Below, in pieces: positions 34,575-43,831 of a stretch of DNA of 64,000 nt. Both the position numbers and the translations under genes were made by a program. The notes beneath the pieces are model-generated. The model searched no databases and was not told the DNA's origin. It saw only the letters and a program-made list of their open reading frames with translations. The stretch comes from CALINB01 sp938045325. Lineage in GTDB: Bacteria > Pseudomonadota > Alphaproteobacteria > Rhodospirillales > CALINB01. How positions within the stretch are numbered: the stretch's first letter is position 1; each line of letters opens with the position of its first letter. Where the stretch lies: NCBI GenBank assembly GCA_038114465.1, contig JAYNQW010000007.1, positions 62,001 through 126,000 of the forward strand, given 5' to 3'.

Positions 34575-34602
34575 TCTATAATAACGCACTCGAACAAGTC
34601 AA
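34575..34602 (-). promoter_or_regulatory. Candidate promoter for the RHH gene
   Basis: On the minus strand TTGACT (34597-34602) and TATAGA (34575-34580) are 16 bases apart. The leader to the RHH start would be about 150 bases and contains the inverted repeat. The region is strongly AT-rich compared with its surroundings. Confidence 0.5.
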
Positions 34603-34626
34603 AATTTAAGCATAAAGTTTTGTTGC

Positions 34627-35403
34627 TTATTTTGCAGTCCAACCACCGTCAACCAAAAGGCTGGTGCCGGTTATGAGTGCAGCGGCAGGTGACGCCAAGA
34701 ATACAATCGCACCCATAATGTCCTCGATATCGCCAATACGGCCTAAGGGAATTTGATCGAGCGTCCAATTGAGGAATTCTTCGTTGGTAAAAAAAGTTTC
34801 CGTCATCGGTGTGCGGATAAATGTCGGGCTTAACGAATTTACGCGAATCTTTTGCGGCGCCAGTTCGACCGCCATGGCCTTTGTCATGCCTTCGACCGCA
34901 TGCTTCGTTAAACAATAAGCAGTCCTATTGGGGGAGCCCACATGACCCATTTGCGAAGACATATTAATAATGGCCCCGCCGCCGTGTTCGGTCATGCGCC
35001 GGGCGGCGGCCTGGGAAACGATGAACATCGCCTTCACGTTCAAATCGATCACGCGATCCAGATGTTCTTCGGAAACATCCAGAAACGGCTCGGGAATATT
35101 CGTGCCGGCATTGTTCACCAACACATCGATGCGCGACAAACCGCCGATCTTTTCTGCAACCTGAGCGGCATCGGTCACATCGCAAACCAATGGCTCGGCT
35201 TTTCCGCCGACCGCCTGGATCGAGGCGCAGGCCTCTTCCAGTTCGGCCGCGGTGCGGCTAACCAATACCGTATTGGCTCCCGCTTCGGCGAGCGCCTGTG
35301 CGCAACCGAGCCCAAGCCCACGGCCCGCTCCGGTCACCACAGCAGTCTTACCGTCGAGACGCATGGATGGGATTTTTGGAACTGATTGTTTTTCTTCAGC
35401 CAT
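34627..35403 (-). CDS. Short-chain dehydrogenase/reductase
   Basis: 258 aa from the ATG at 35403; longer in-frame starts run into the neighbouring divergent gene and lack SDR sequence. Classical SDR motifs: TGAGRGLG near 23, NNAG near 96, the catalytic Ser in NMSSQMG near 148 and YCLTK near 163. SPTFIRTPM is the usual substrate-loop entry. It reduces or oxidises a hydroxyl group with NAD(P). It is divergent from a cyclase-family gene and near a HisD-like dehydrogenase, which suggests a catabolic alcohol or sulfonate route. Confidence 0.88.
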   Translation of the reverse strand: MAEEKQSVPKIPSMRLDGKTAVVTGAGRGLGLGCAQALAEAGANTVLVSRTAAELEEACASIQAVGGKAEPLVCDVTDAAQVAEKIGGLSRIDVLVNNAGTNIPEPFLDVSEEHLDRVIDLNVKAMFIVSQAAARRMTEHGGGAIINMSSQMGHVGSPNRTAYCLTKHAVEGMTKAMAVELAPQKIRVNSLSPTFIRTPMTETFFTNEEFLNWTLDQIPLGRIGDIEDIMGAIVFLASPAAALITGTSLLVDGGWTAK

Positions 35404-35516
35404 GATTTTACCTCTAAATTCGCCCTTCTCGTGTTCGCGCTGAGATGGTACAGAGTTGCGAGCAAAAACAAAACATATCCAATTCTCACACAAGCACCCA
35501 TAAGGGGAGAATGACC

Positions 35517-36485
35517 ATGCCACGCCGTTACGATGAAAAAATGTTTGATCTCGCTCATCTCCGGGCGACCGCGGAAAAATGCAAAAATTGGGGCCGCTGG
35601 GGACCGGATGATGAGGCCGGCACATTGAATTTCATCGGACCAGAAGAGGTTGTTAACGCCTCCAAGTTGGTAAAAAAAGGCAAGACTTTCTCTCTCGGAC
35701 TTAATTTCGACCGTTTTGGTCCCCAAAAAGGCCTATGGGGCAACCGGTTTAATCCGATCCATACCATGCTCGCGACCGGCACCGATGCCGTTGCGGGTAA
35801 CCAAGACGAAGGCGGCCTGCGGTATGCCGATGATATGGTGTCTCTTCCCTTGCAATGCGGCACCCAATGGGATGCGCTGGGGCACATCTTTTACGATGAA
35901 CAAATGTGGAATGGTTACGACGCCCGTCTGGTCGATGCCGATGGCGCGCAGAAAAATAGTATCGATAAAGTAAAAGACCGGATGTTCGGTCGCGGTGTTC
36001 TTTTGGACGTCGCCCGCCACGTCGGCGTTGATTATCTCGAAGACGGCATGGCCATGACCAACGACGATCTCAACGAAACCGCCGAAGCACAAGGCGTCGA
36101 AATTAAAAAGGGCGATTTCGTGATTTGCCGCACCGGCCAAATGGAACAACGCTTGAAGGACGGTGAATGGGGCGGCTATGCCGGCGGCGATGCGCCGGGC
36201 CTCGCGTTTGAAACCGCCGAATGGATTTATGAGAAAGAAATCGCGGCGATCTGCTGCGACACCTGGGGTTGTGAAGTCCGCCCAAATGAAACAAAGGACG
36301 CCAGCCAACCCTGGCATTGGGTCGTGATTCCGATGATCGGCATTACCATGGGCGAAATTTTTTATTTAAAAGATCTCGCCGAAGATTGCGCGGACGACGG
36401 CGTGTATGAATTTCTCTTTACCGCACCACCCCTGCCGATTTCAAAAGCCGTCGGTTCACCGATCAATCCGATGGCGGTCAAATAA
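35517..36485 (+). CDS. Cyclase-family metal-dependent hydrolase (kynurenine formamidase-like)
   Basis: 322 aa from the ATG at 35517, spaced six to seven bases from GGGGAGA. It belongs to the putative cyclase/KynB superfamily. The metal-site block reads QCGTQWDALGHIFYD near 115, with GRGVLLDVARH near 162 and a C-terminal HWVVIPMIGITMGE. The first His of the canonical H-x-GTHxD motif is Gln/Cys here, as in the longer subfamily with GTQWD. The enzyme probably opens a lactone, amide or cyclic ester. The gene is followed by the HisD-like dehydrogenase after 29 bases. Confidence 0.82.
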   Translation: MPRRYDEKMFDLAHLRATAEKCKNWGRWGPDDEAGTLNFIGPEEVVNASKLVKKGKTFSLGLNFDRFGPQKGLWGNRFNPIHTMLATGTDAVAGNQDEGGLRYADDMVSLPLQCGTQWDALGHIFYDEQMWNGYDARLVDADGAQKNSIDKVKDRMFGRGVLLDVARHVGVDYLEDGMAMTNDDLNETAEAQGVEIKKGDFVICRTGQMEQRLKDGEWGGYAGGDAPGLAFETAEWIYEKEIAAICCDTWGCEVRPNETKDASQPWHWVVIPMIGITMGEIFYLKDLAEDCADDGVYEFLFTAPPLPISKAVGSPINPMAVK

Positions 36486-36514
36486 ACCGTTCGTATCAAT
36501 GGAGGCCACCTTCA

Positions 36515-37816
36515 ATGGCAACATATCTTAAAAAGGGTATCACCCAGGAAAAAGCGGACGAAGTCGACCGCCAGGTTCGCGAAACCGTTGAGAATATCAT
36601 CAACGACATCCGCAAACGGGGCGATGCCGCCGTCCGCGAACTTTCCGAAAAATTCGACAAATGGAATCCGGATAGTTTTCTGTTGCCGCAGGATGAAATC
36701 GAAAAAATCGTCGCCAAAGTCGATCCCGATACCATCCGTGATATCAAATTTGCCCAAGAGCAAATCCGCAACTTTGCTCAAAGCCAGCGTGACTCCATGA
36801 AGGATGTCGAGGTCGAAACCCTGCCGGGCGTCACGCTGGGGCACAAAATCGTGCCGGTCAATCGTGTCGGTTGCTATGTGCCTGGCGGGCGCTATCCGAT
36901 GGTGGCATCGGCCCACATGAGCGTTGTGACAGCAAAAGTCGCCGGCGTGAAAGAGATAGTCGCTTGTACACCGCCCGTCGACGGCACACCATATCCGGAA
37001 ACTGTCGCGGCGATGGCCTTAGGCGGTGCGGACAAAATATATATGATCGGGGGCGTTCAAGCTGTTGCCGCGATGGCCATCGGAACGGAAACATTTGATC
37101 CTGTTGATATGCTTGTCGGTCCTGGCAACGCCTATGTCGCCGAAGCTAAACGGCAATTGTTCGGTGCCGTTGGCATCGATTTATTAGCCGGTCCGACGGA
37201 AGTTCTGATTGTCGCCGATCACACGGCGGATGCCGAAATGGTCGCAACCGACCTGCTGGGACAAGCCGAACACGGCCCAACCTCGGCTGCGACATTAATT
37301 ACGACATCGGAAAAATTAGCAAAAGAATTGCCGGCGGAAATAGAAACACAATTATCGCGCCTGCCGACTGCCGATATCGCCAGCGTCTCCTGGCGGGATT
37401 ACGGCGAAATCATCTTGGTCGACAGCATCGAAGAAGCCGTGGTTGAAGCCGACAAGGTCGCCTGCGAACACGTCCAAATCATTACGGAAAATCCACGCTA
37501 TTTTCTCGATAATATGACCAACTACGGTTCGCTGTTTTTAGGCCCCGAAACCAATGTTTCTTACGGCGATAAAGTCATCGGCACCAACCATACCCTACCG
37601 ACGAAAAAGGCGGCCCGCTATACCGGCGGCCTTTGGGTCGGTAAATTCCTCAAGACCATGACCTACCAAGAGTGCACACCGGAAGCGAGCGCACTGATCG
37701 GTGATTATTGCTCACGGCTATGCGCCATCGAGCGGTTTTGGGGCCACAAGGAACAAGCCGACCTGCGCTTACGCCGTTATGCCGGAAAAAATGTGGGTTT
37801 GGGCGCCTCCTCCTAG
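36515..37816 (+). CDS. HisD-superfamily dehydrogenase, sulfopropanediol 3-dehydrogenase-like
   Basis: 433 aa. All catalytic and zinc residues of histidinol dehydrogenase are present (QAEHG, ACEHVQI, the GDKVIGTNH Asp, and a C-terminal FWGHKEQ His). The N-terminus MATYLKKG and the block GRYPMVASAHMSVVTAKVAGVKE resemble HpsN, which oxidises 2,3-dihydroxypropane-1-sulfonate. There is no other his gene nearby, while an SDR and a cyclase are. I therefore read it as a catabolic two-step alcohol-to-acid dehydrogenase. The biosynthetic role is not excluded by sequence alone. Confidence 0.75.
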   Translation: MATYLKKGITQEKADEVDRQVRETVENIINDIRKRGDAAVRELSEKFDKWNPDSFLLPQDEIEKIVAKVDPDTIRDIKFAQEQIRNFAQSQRDSMKDVEVETLPGVTLGHKIVPVNRVGCYVPGGRYPMVASAHMSVVTAKVAGVKEIVACTPPVDGTPYPETVAAMALGGADKIYMIGGVQAVAAMAIGTETFDPVDMLVGPGNAYVAEAKRQLFGAVGIDLLAGPTEVLIVADHTADAEMVATDLLGQAEHGPTSAATLITTSEKLAKELPAEIETQLSRLPTADIASVSWRDYGEIILVDSIEEAVVEADKVACEHVQIITENPRYFLDNMTNYGSLFLGPETNVSYGDKVIGTNHTLPTKKAARYTGGLWVGKFLKTMTYQECTPEASALIGDYCSRLCAIERFWGHKEQADLRLRRYAGKNVGLGASS

Positions 37817-37888
37817 CGCCAGTGCCAACGCAGCAAATTCCGGCCATTACCCTTGCCAGGACTTCCCGGAGCTTTCATATTAAGCCCC

Positions 37889-38467
37889 ATGGGACGCAGA
37901 ATTGCCCGGAAAACTTTGCCAGAATCGGCCCATCAGGCCGAAAGGGTCCGTGTATGCGATTGGCCCGGCTGCTGCGGGGGCGAAGGTGAACACCGGGCCC
38001 CCCGGGCTCGGGATGATCTAAATAATTATTACTGGTTTTGCCTCGAGCACATCCGTCAATATAATGCCGCCTGGAACTATTATGCCGGCATGTCCGATGA
38101 TGAGGTCGAGTATGATGTCCGCTATGATACGGTGTGGCATCGGCCCAGTTGGCCCATGAACGGCGGCGCAAGAGGACGGTTTTCGCCGGCTGCCAAACTC
38201 AAAGATCCGTTTGGGTTTTTTGACGATGAAGAGCCCGATGCGGATAATAACCGGACTAACCATAACGGCATGGGCGCAATTGAAACCCAGGCCCTCGTGG
38301 TTTTAGACCTTAGGCCGCCGATAACGGTTGCCGCGGTCAAAGCCCGGTATAAAGAATTAGTAAAACGTCATCACCCGGACAGGAACGGTGGTGACAAGAA
38401 AGCGGAAGAGAAATTTAAACAGATCAGTCAAGCCTACCAGACGATCATGCATAGCCTGACCTCATGA
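37889..38467 (+). CDS. J-domain protein (DnaJ-like) upstream of cobS
   Basis: 192 aa from the ATG at 37889. The N-terminal half has a Cys/His-containing block (CDWPGCCGGEGEHRAPRA, WFCLEHIRQYN) that may bind a metal, and a C-terminal J domain with HPD (VKRHHPDRNGGDKK) near 160. This domain order is typical of a conserved alphaproteobacterial protein found just before cobS-cobT. It would recruit DnaK, perhaps for assembly of a partner; the cobaltochelatase is a natural but unproven client. Confidence 0.85.
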   Translation: MGRRIARKTLPESAHQAERVRVCDWPGCCGGEGEHRAPRARDDLNNYYWFCLEHIRQYNAAWNYYAGMSDDEVEYDVRYDTVWHRPSWPMNGGARGRFSPAAKLKDPFGFFDDEEPDADNNRTNHNGMGAIETQALVVLDLRPPITVAAVKARYKELVKRHHPDRNGGDKKAEEKFKQISQAYQTIMHSLTS

Positions 38468-38520
38468 TTGTCGTTATTTAACCGGAATACATTAACTGTA
38501 ACAAACTGGACCATCATCTA

Positions 38521-39528
38521 ATGACAACAACACAAGCCGCCGAGGCGGAAGCATCGGAGTTCCCACTTGATGCGCCCGATATCAAATTATCCGTCCGTCA
38601 AACATTTGGCATCGATTGCGACATGGAGGTTCCTGCCTTTAGCGAAACCGAAGCGCATGTTCCTTCCGTCGATGAAGCCTATCAGTTCGATCGCGATACG
38701 ACTCTCGCAATTTTAGCCGGATTTGCCTACAACCGACGTGTGATGATTCAAGGCTATCACGGCACGGGTAAATCGACGCATATCGAACAAGTCGCGTCAC
38801 GCCTGAACTGGCCGTGCATCCGCGTCAACCTCGATAGCCACATCAGCCGGATCGACCTTGTCGGTAAGGACGCCATCGTCTTAAAAGACGGCCAACAGGT
38901 TACAGAATTCCGTGAAGGCATCTTGCCCTGGTCGTTACAGCATCCGGTCGCGTTGGTTTTCGATGAATACGATGCAGGCCGGCCCGATGTGATGTTCGTA
39001 ATCCAGCGCATTCTTGAAACAGAAGGCAAACTGACGTTACTTGACCAGAACCGAGTTATGAAACCACACAATTACTTCCGCGTGTTTTCGACAACCAACA
39101 CCATCGGCCTTGGCGACACGTCGGGGCTGTATCACGGCACACAACAAATCAATCAAGGCCAAATGGACCGCTGGAATATCGTAGCGACGCTCAACTACCT
39201 GCCCCACGATGACGAGGTTGGTATCGTGCAAGCTAAAGTTCCGGCTTACAAAACTAAAAAAGAGCGGGAGCAAATCGATTCCATGGTTGAAGTCGCTGAC
39301 CTCACGCGCGCCGGCTTCATGAATGGCGACATTTCGACCGTCATGTCACCGCGAACCGTGATTACCTGGGCCGAAAATGCAAAAATTTTCGGCGATTTGG
39401 CTTTTGCCTTCAGGGTCACGTTTCTCAATAAATGTGATGAAATAGAACGCCCCCTGGTCGCCGAGTATTACCAACGGTGCATTGGTGAAGAGCTGCCGGA
39501 ATCGGCGGCGAATGCCACCCTGCTCTAA
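38521..39528 (+). CDS. cobS: Cobaltochelatase subunit CobS
   Basis: 335 aa MoxR-type AAA+ ATPase. Walker A GYHGTGKSTH near 80, Walker B ALVFDEYDAGRPD near 145, sensor region FRVFSTTNTIGLGD near 185. With CobT it forms the chaperone-like ring that drives CobN to insert Co2+ into hydrogenobyrinic acid a,c-diamide in the aerobic B12 pathway. CobN is outside the window. It ends 31 bases before the cobT start. Confidence 0.95.
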   Translation: MTTTQAAEAEASEFPLDAPDIKLSVRQTFGIDCDMEVPAFSETEAHVPSVDEAYQFDRDTTLAILAGFAYNRRVMIQGYHGTGKSTHIEQVASRLNWPCIRVNLDSHISRIDLVGKDAIVLKDGQQVTEFREGILPWSLQHPVALVFDEYDAGRPDVMFVIQRILETEGKLTLLDQNRVMKPHNYFRVFSTTNTIGLGDTSGLYHGTQQINQGQMDRWNIVATLNYLPHDDEVGIVQAKVPAYKTKKEREQIDSMVEVADLTRAGFMNGDISTVMSPRTVITWAENAKIFGDLAFAFRVTFLNKCDEIERPLVAEYYQRCIGEELPESAANATLL

Positions 39529-39559
39529 CCCCTTCCCCATAAGCAACACGAGGAAAACC

Positions 39560-41392
39560 GTGAGCCAGCGGGAATCAGCATCAGACCTCATAAAACGGGT
39601 CACGACATCGACCTTGCAAGCCGTCGCCCATCGCCGTGACCTGTCGGTCACGTATGCCCAAAGCGACGGCACGCGTAGCGATAATGCGGTCCAGTTGCCC
39701 TCACCGCCCCGCCAACTTACGCCGCGGGAAATTACGCGCTTACGGGGAAAAGCCGACGCATCCGCCTTATGGTTCCGCCACCACGACAGCGACCTTCATA
39801 AGAACTACATGCCGCGAAGCCGCGAAGCCCGGCAAGTTTATGAAGCCATTGAACAAGAGCGGGTCGAAGCGATCGGCAGCCGCCGTCTCAAAGGGGTCGC
39901 TGAAAATTTAGAGGCTCTTTTGGTCGAGCGTTGCCAAGAATTTGCCGGCGCCGAAAGCCGTGAAGATGTTCCGCTTGCCGATGCCATGGCCTTGTTGGTG
40001 CGCGAAAAACTCGGCGCGCCCATTCCTCCGTCCGGCAAGATGATGTTGGATCACTGGCGTTCTTGGCTGGAAGAACGGGTTAAGCCGCAGCTCAACAATC
40101 TTGATCACATCATTGACGATCAAGAAGCGTTTGCCAAAACCGTTCACGACATGCTCGATGCACTCGAACTATCGGCCGATGACGAGGACATTGACGACCT
40201 CGAGGACGAGCAGCAGCAGGGCGATCAATCCGCTGAAGAAGAACAGGGTGATTCAGAAGACGGTGAAGAAGATTCTGATGGCGCCACCATGTCCGAAGGG
40301 ACCGAAACCGAAGCCGAAGGCGACATCGATGATTCCGCCCTTGGCATGGATGAGGAAATGATGGCCGATGGCGAAGAGCCGGCTGGCCCGACGGACGGCG
40401 AAACCGATATACAGAATACCGGCCTCTCGGGCGGACCGCCCTATCATGCCTACACAACGGCAAACGACGAAGTTGTTGATGCTCATGCGCTGTGCGAACC
40501 GATGGAGTTAGACCGCCTGCGCCTACAGCTTGATCAGCAGCTTGCCCAACTGCACGGCGTCGTCTCGCGCTTAGCGAACCGGCTGCAACGGCGCTTATTG
40601 GCGAAACAAAACCGTTCCTGGGAGTTTGATCTTGAGGAAGGCATTCTCGACGTTGCCCGCCTGCCCCGGATTATTATCGATCCGCTTTATCCTTTATCGT
40701 TCAAGGTCGAAACCGAAACCGATTTCCGCGATACCGTCGTCACGTTATTGATCGATAATTCTGGGTCCATGCGCGGGCGCCCCATCACCGTCGCCGCCAT
40801 GAGCGCGGATATCCTGGCGCGCACGCTCGAACGCTGTAACGTAAAAGTCGAAATTCTCGGCTTCACCACATGCGCCTGGAAAGGCGGCAAAGCCCGGGAA
40901 AAATGGGTTGCCGACGGCAAACCCGATAGCCCCGGCCGTCTTAACGATTTACGCCACATTATTTATAAGGCCGCCGACTCGCCCTGGCGCCGGTCGCGAA
41001 AAAATCTCGGCCTGATGCTGCGTGAAGGCTTGCTGAAAGAAAACATTGATGGTGAAGCCCTGCTCTGGGCTCATAACCGGCTGATCGCCCGCCCTGAACA
41101 GCGCCGGATTCTGATGGTTATTTCCGACGGCGCCCCCGTCGATGATGCAACACTGTCAACAAACCCGGGAAATTACCTGGAAGCACATCTTCGCCACATC
41201 ATTGATTGGATCGAAAACAATTCCCCCGTCAATTTGACGGCGATCGGCATCGGCCATGATGTAACCCGCTATTACCGGCGGGCCGTCACAATTTCTGATG
41301 CTGAGGAACTTGGCGGAACGATGTTGCAAAATCTTACCGAATTATTCGATGAAACAACGTCGGCTCCCCAACGCCGGCGGCGATCCGCTTAA
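39560..41392 (+). CDS. cobT: Cobaltochelatase subunit CobT
   Basis: 610 aa from GTG 39560, chosen because GAGGAA lies five bases upstream and it lies after the cobS stop; an earlier in-frame ATG would overlap cobS. The middle is extremely acidic (about 215-305), as in known CobT. The C-terminal von Willebrand factor A domain has a MIDAS motif (LLIDNSGSMRG near 395). It stabilises CobS and couples it to CobN. Confidence 0.93.
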   Translation: MSQRESASDLIKRVTTSTLQAVAHRRDLSVTYAQSDGTRSDNAVQLPSPPRQLTPREITRLRGKADASALWFRHHDSDLHKNYMPRSREARQVYEAIEQERVEAIGSRRLKGVAENLEALLVERCQEFAGAESREDVPLADAMALLVREKLGAPIPPSGKMMLDHWRSWLEERVKPQLNNLDHIIDDQEAFAKTVHDMLDALELSADDEDIDDLEDEQQQGDQSAEEEQGDSEDGEEDSDGATMSEGTETEAEGDIDDSALGMDEEMMADGEEPAGPTDGETDIQNTGLSGGPPYHAYTTANDEVVDAHALCEPMELDRLRLQLDQQLAQLHGVVSRLANRLQRRLLAKQNRSWEFDLEEGILDVARLPRIIIDPLYPLSFKVETETDFRDTVVTLLIDNSGSMRGRPITVAAMSADILARTLERCNVKVEILGFTTCAWKGGKAREKWVADGKPDSPGRLNDLRHIIYKAADSPWRRSRKNLGLMLREGLLKENIDGEALLWAHNRLIARPEQRRILMVISDGAPVDDATLSTNPGNYLEAHLRHIIDWIENNSPVNLTAIGIGHDVTRYYRRAVTISDAEELGGTMLQNLTELFDETTSAPQRRRRSA

Positions 41393-41496
41393 ACGGCATA
41401 ACTGCACAGTTGTTATTTTCACCCTTTCCAGATCAATCATCTGCAATTAAAAATGGCGCCTGGCAACGCCACTTAAAGGAACGGTGACGCAGCATA

Positions 41497-42354
41497 ATGA
41501 CCGAAGCACACGCTCAACCCGGCATAAGCATAATCAGGGAAAAAATCGGCTCCTTCATCGAAGGCAAACCGGCACAGCGCTTCATCACCACGCTGATCGT
41601 CCTGAATGCCATTACCTTAGGCCTGGAAACCTCGCCCAGTATCATCGCCGAGTACGGCAAGGTCATGCGTATTTTCGATACGTTTGTCATCACGATGTTC
41701 GTGATCGAAATCCTGGGTAAGTTGATTTACCGCGGCTTCGGATTTTTCAAAATCGGCTGGAACGTTTTCGACTTTATTATCGTTGCTATTGCCCTGCTAC
41801 CCAGTGCGGGGCAGCTTTCGGTCTTGCGCGCCTTGCGAATTTTGCGGACTTTGCGCTTGCTGTCCGTCGTACCGTCGATGCGCAAAGTGATACAGGCATT
41901 ATTGTCCGCCGTACCGGGCATGATGTCGATCGGCGCAATCATCTTGCTGATTTTTTATGTCGGCGGCGTACTGGCAACCAATTTGTTCGGCAACGATTTC
42001 AACGAATGGTTCGGCAATATCGGCCGCTCCATGTATTCGCTGTTCCAAATCATGACATTGGAAAGCTGGTCCATGGGCATTGTTCGCCCGGTGATGAAAG
42101 TCTATCCCTACGCCTGGATTTTCTTCATCACATTCATCCTGATGACAACCTTTGCCGTCCTCAATCTGTTTATCGGTATCATTGTCGATGCCATGCAGGC
42201 TCAAAATACCGAAGAAGAGGAACTCATTAAATCGGAAGCCGAAAAAGGCCGGGAAGAGCGGGATAAAATCAACAACGAACTCAAACTCCTGCGCCAAGAA
42301 CTTGCGGAAGTCCGTAAACTCTTAGAAGATCAAGGCAGCAGCAACCACCGCTGA
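41497..42354 (+). CDS. Voltage-gated sodium channel (BacNav, NavMs-like)
   Basis: 285 aa with the six-helix channel plan. S4 is RALRILRTLRLLSVVPSMRK with arginines every third residue (about 108-127). The pore has the selectivity filter TLESWSM at about 187-193, the same seven residues as in the Magnetococcus NavMs channel. The pore helix is followed by S6 (ILMTTFAVLNLFIGIIVDAMQ) and a C-terminal acidic neck plus coiled coil (EEEELIKSEAEKGREERD) that drives tetramer formation. It selects Na+ in known homologs. Its role in this cell is unknown; flagellar or pH control is described for relatives. Confidence 0.93.
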   Translation: MTEAHAQPGISIIREKIGSFIEGKPAQRFITTLIVLNAITLGLETSPSIIAEYGKVMRIFDTFVITMFVIEILGKLIYRGFGFFKIGWNVFDFIIVAIALLPSAGQLSVLRALRILRTLRLLSVVPSMRKVIQALLSAVPGMMSIGAIILLIFYVGGVLATNLFGNDFNEWFGNIGRSMYSLFQIMTLESWSMGIVRPVMKVYPYAWIFFITFILMTTFAVLNLFIGIIVDAMQAQNTEEEELIKSEAEKGREERDKINNELKLLRQELAEVRKLLEDQGSSNHR

Positions 42355-42362
42355 GAAAGCAG

Positions 42363-43262
42363 ATGGGATATGTCTTCAGGGGGTGCATGATAATTTTGCT
42401 GGCTTGCACCGGCCCTCTTTATGTCGGCACAACAGCAAACCTTCAGGCCCAAACGATCGAGCCAAAATACATTACGATATCAGGGCCGCGCTTCGCCAAT
42501 CCCGTTGACCTCATTTTATCGCGCGATAAAAGCTTGCTGTATGTCGCGGATCTCGGCAACAACGACATCAAGGTCCTCGATCCAAAAACCCTGCAAACTA
42601 TTGATGTTATTGGCCGGGGCGATCTTAATTCGCCTCACGATATTGCCCTGGACAGCCGCGGACGCTTGTTCGTGGCCGACACCGGTAACCATCGTATTGT
42701 GATATTCAACATTTATGGCACAAAAGGCAAAGTTGCCGGCATTTGGGATCAAGGTTTCAACAACCCAAAATCGGTTGCTGTCGACGGTGATGGTGCCGTC
42801 TATGTCACGAATATCGGCCACCACAACGTCATGAAATTCGTTAATGGTAAATTGGTTCGCCAGACTGCCGGCAAGGGCAGTGGCCCCGGGCAATTTATTC
42901 GGCCACACGATGTAGATTTCGATTCAAAAGGCCGTGTGTATGTTGTCGATGCGGGCAACAAACGCATTCAAATATTTGATAAAAATTTAAAATATATCAG
43001 CGAGCTTAAAGGCCCACCGTTTAATTTCATCGAACCGCGGTATTTAAAGTTTGACCTAAACGACTGGCTATATGTGGCCGATGCGGAAACTCATCAGGTA
43101 AAATTTTTTGACACGGAATTAAAGCTCCGCGGCATCATTGGCGACGGCAAGCCAAGTCGCAAACGCGGCAGGCTCAAAGGCCCTGAAGGTGTCGAGGTCC
43201 TGAACAACGATATCTGGGTATCCGATACATATAATAGCCGCATTCAGCTATTCAGACGATGA
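42363..43262 (+). CDS. NHL-repeat beta-propeller protein, exported
   Basis: 299 aa. The N-terminus is hydrophobic (MIILLACTGPLYVG), either a signal peptide or a lipoprotein signal. The remainder is five or six NHL repeats, such as FANPVDLILSRDKSLLYVADLGNNDIKVLD, LNSPHDIALDSRGRLFVADTGNHRIV and FIRPHDVDFDSKGRVYVVDAGNKRI. NHL propellers bind proteins or ligands outside the cytoplasm. It follows the channel stop by eight bases and could be co-expressed with it. Partner unknown. Confidence 0.85.
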   Translation: MGYVFRGCMIILLACTGPLYVGTTANLQAQTIEPKYITISGPRFANPVDLILSRDKSLLYVADLGNNDIKVLDPKTLQTIDVIGRGDLNSPHDIALDSRGRLFVADTGNHRIVIFNIYGTKGKVAGIWDQGFNNPKSVAVDGDGAVYVTNIGHHNVMKFVNGKLVRQTAGKGSGPGQFIRPHDVDFDSKGRVYVVDAGNKRIQIFDKNLKYISELKGPPFNFIEPRYLKFDLNDWLYVADAETHQVKFFDTELKLRGIIGDGKPSRKRGRLKGPEGVEVLNNDIWVSDTYNSRIQLFRR

Positions 43263-43265
43263 CGG

Positions 43266-43799
43266 CTATTCCGGCAACGACCACGGTGTGAAGCGGGGAA
43301 TCCAACGCGGCACATTTTCTTTATAGAGCCGGTAATCATCTCCAAATCGACGTTCAAGCTCTGGCTCTTCTATCCAAGGCAGGTAGATCGCATTCGCAAG
43401 GATAAAAAAAGCCAGCCATGCTGCCATGATCCACGCGTGAAGAATCAACGTTTCGGCAAACAGAACTAAAATCACGCCGCTGATCATCGGATTACGGACA
43501 AATTGATACGGCCCCTTGATAACAAGCTTTTTCGGTGGGTCCCATGGCGCCAGCGTTCCATCGCCGGTGGTTAAAAAATCTGTGACCGTCCAAGCCATCA
43601 ATACAAAACCGCCGACACAAGCAGCAAAGCTTAACCAGGCTATTCCATCGAGTGTCTCTCTCGGATTGCCCCCCCAGGCGCTGTTCCCGCTCACCCATAT
43701 TAAAAAAACCGGTATGACAACCATAACGTTGACCGGCAGGATCAAGATACTCAGCAAGGCTCTTAAGAAAAGCGGCATGCCGATATGATACGAAGACAT
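43266..43799 (-). CDS. Isoprenylcysteine carboxyl methyltransferase-family membrane protein
   Basis: 177 aa with four or five transmembrane helices and the ICMT/PEMT signature GPYQFVRNPMISG near 100 plus EEPELERRFGDDYRLYKENVPRWIP at the C-terminus, which bind SAM. Bacterial members methylate lipids or unknown targets. The first codon choice (ATG 43799, after an in-frame TTG) is uncertain. It is convergent with the NHL gene, only three bases apart. Confidence 0.8.
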   Translation of the reverse strand: MSSYHIGMPLFLRALLSILILPVNVMVVIPVFLIWVSGNSAWGGNPRETLDGIAWLSFAACVGGFVLMAWTVTDFLTTGDGTLAPWDPPKKLVIKGPYQFVRNPMISGVILVLFAETLILHAWIMAAWLAFFILANAIYLPWIEEPELERRFGDDYRLYKENVPRWIPRFTPWSLPE

Positions 43800-43831
43800 C
43801 AACGATAACGCCAGTCAGGTATCCGGCCATT

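Noticed and set aside
36515..37816. Histidine biosynthesis gene hisD
   Set aside because: The family is right but the context and the N-terminus point to a catabolic relative, so no hisD symbol was given.
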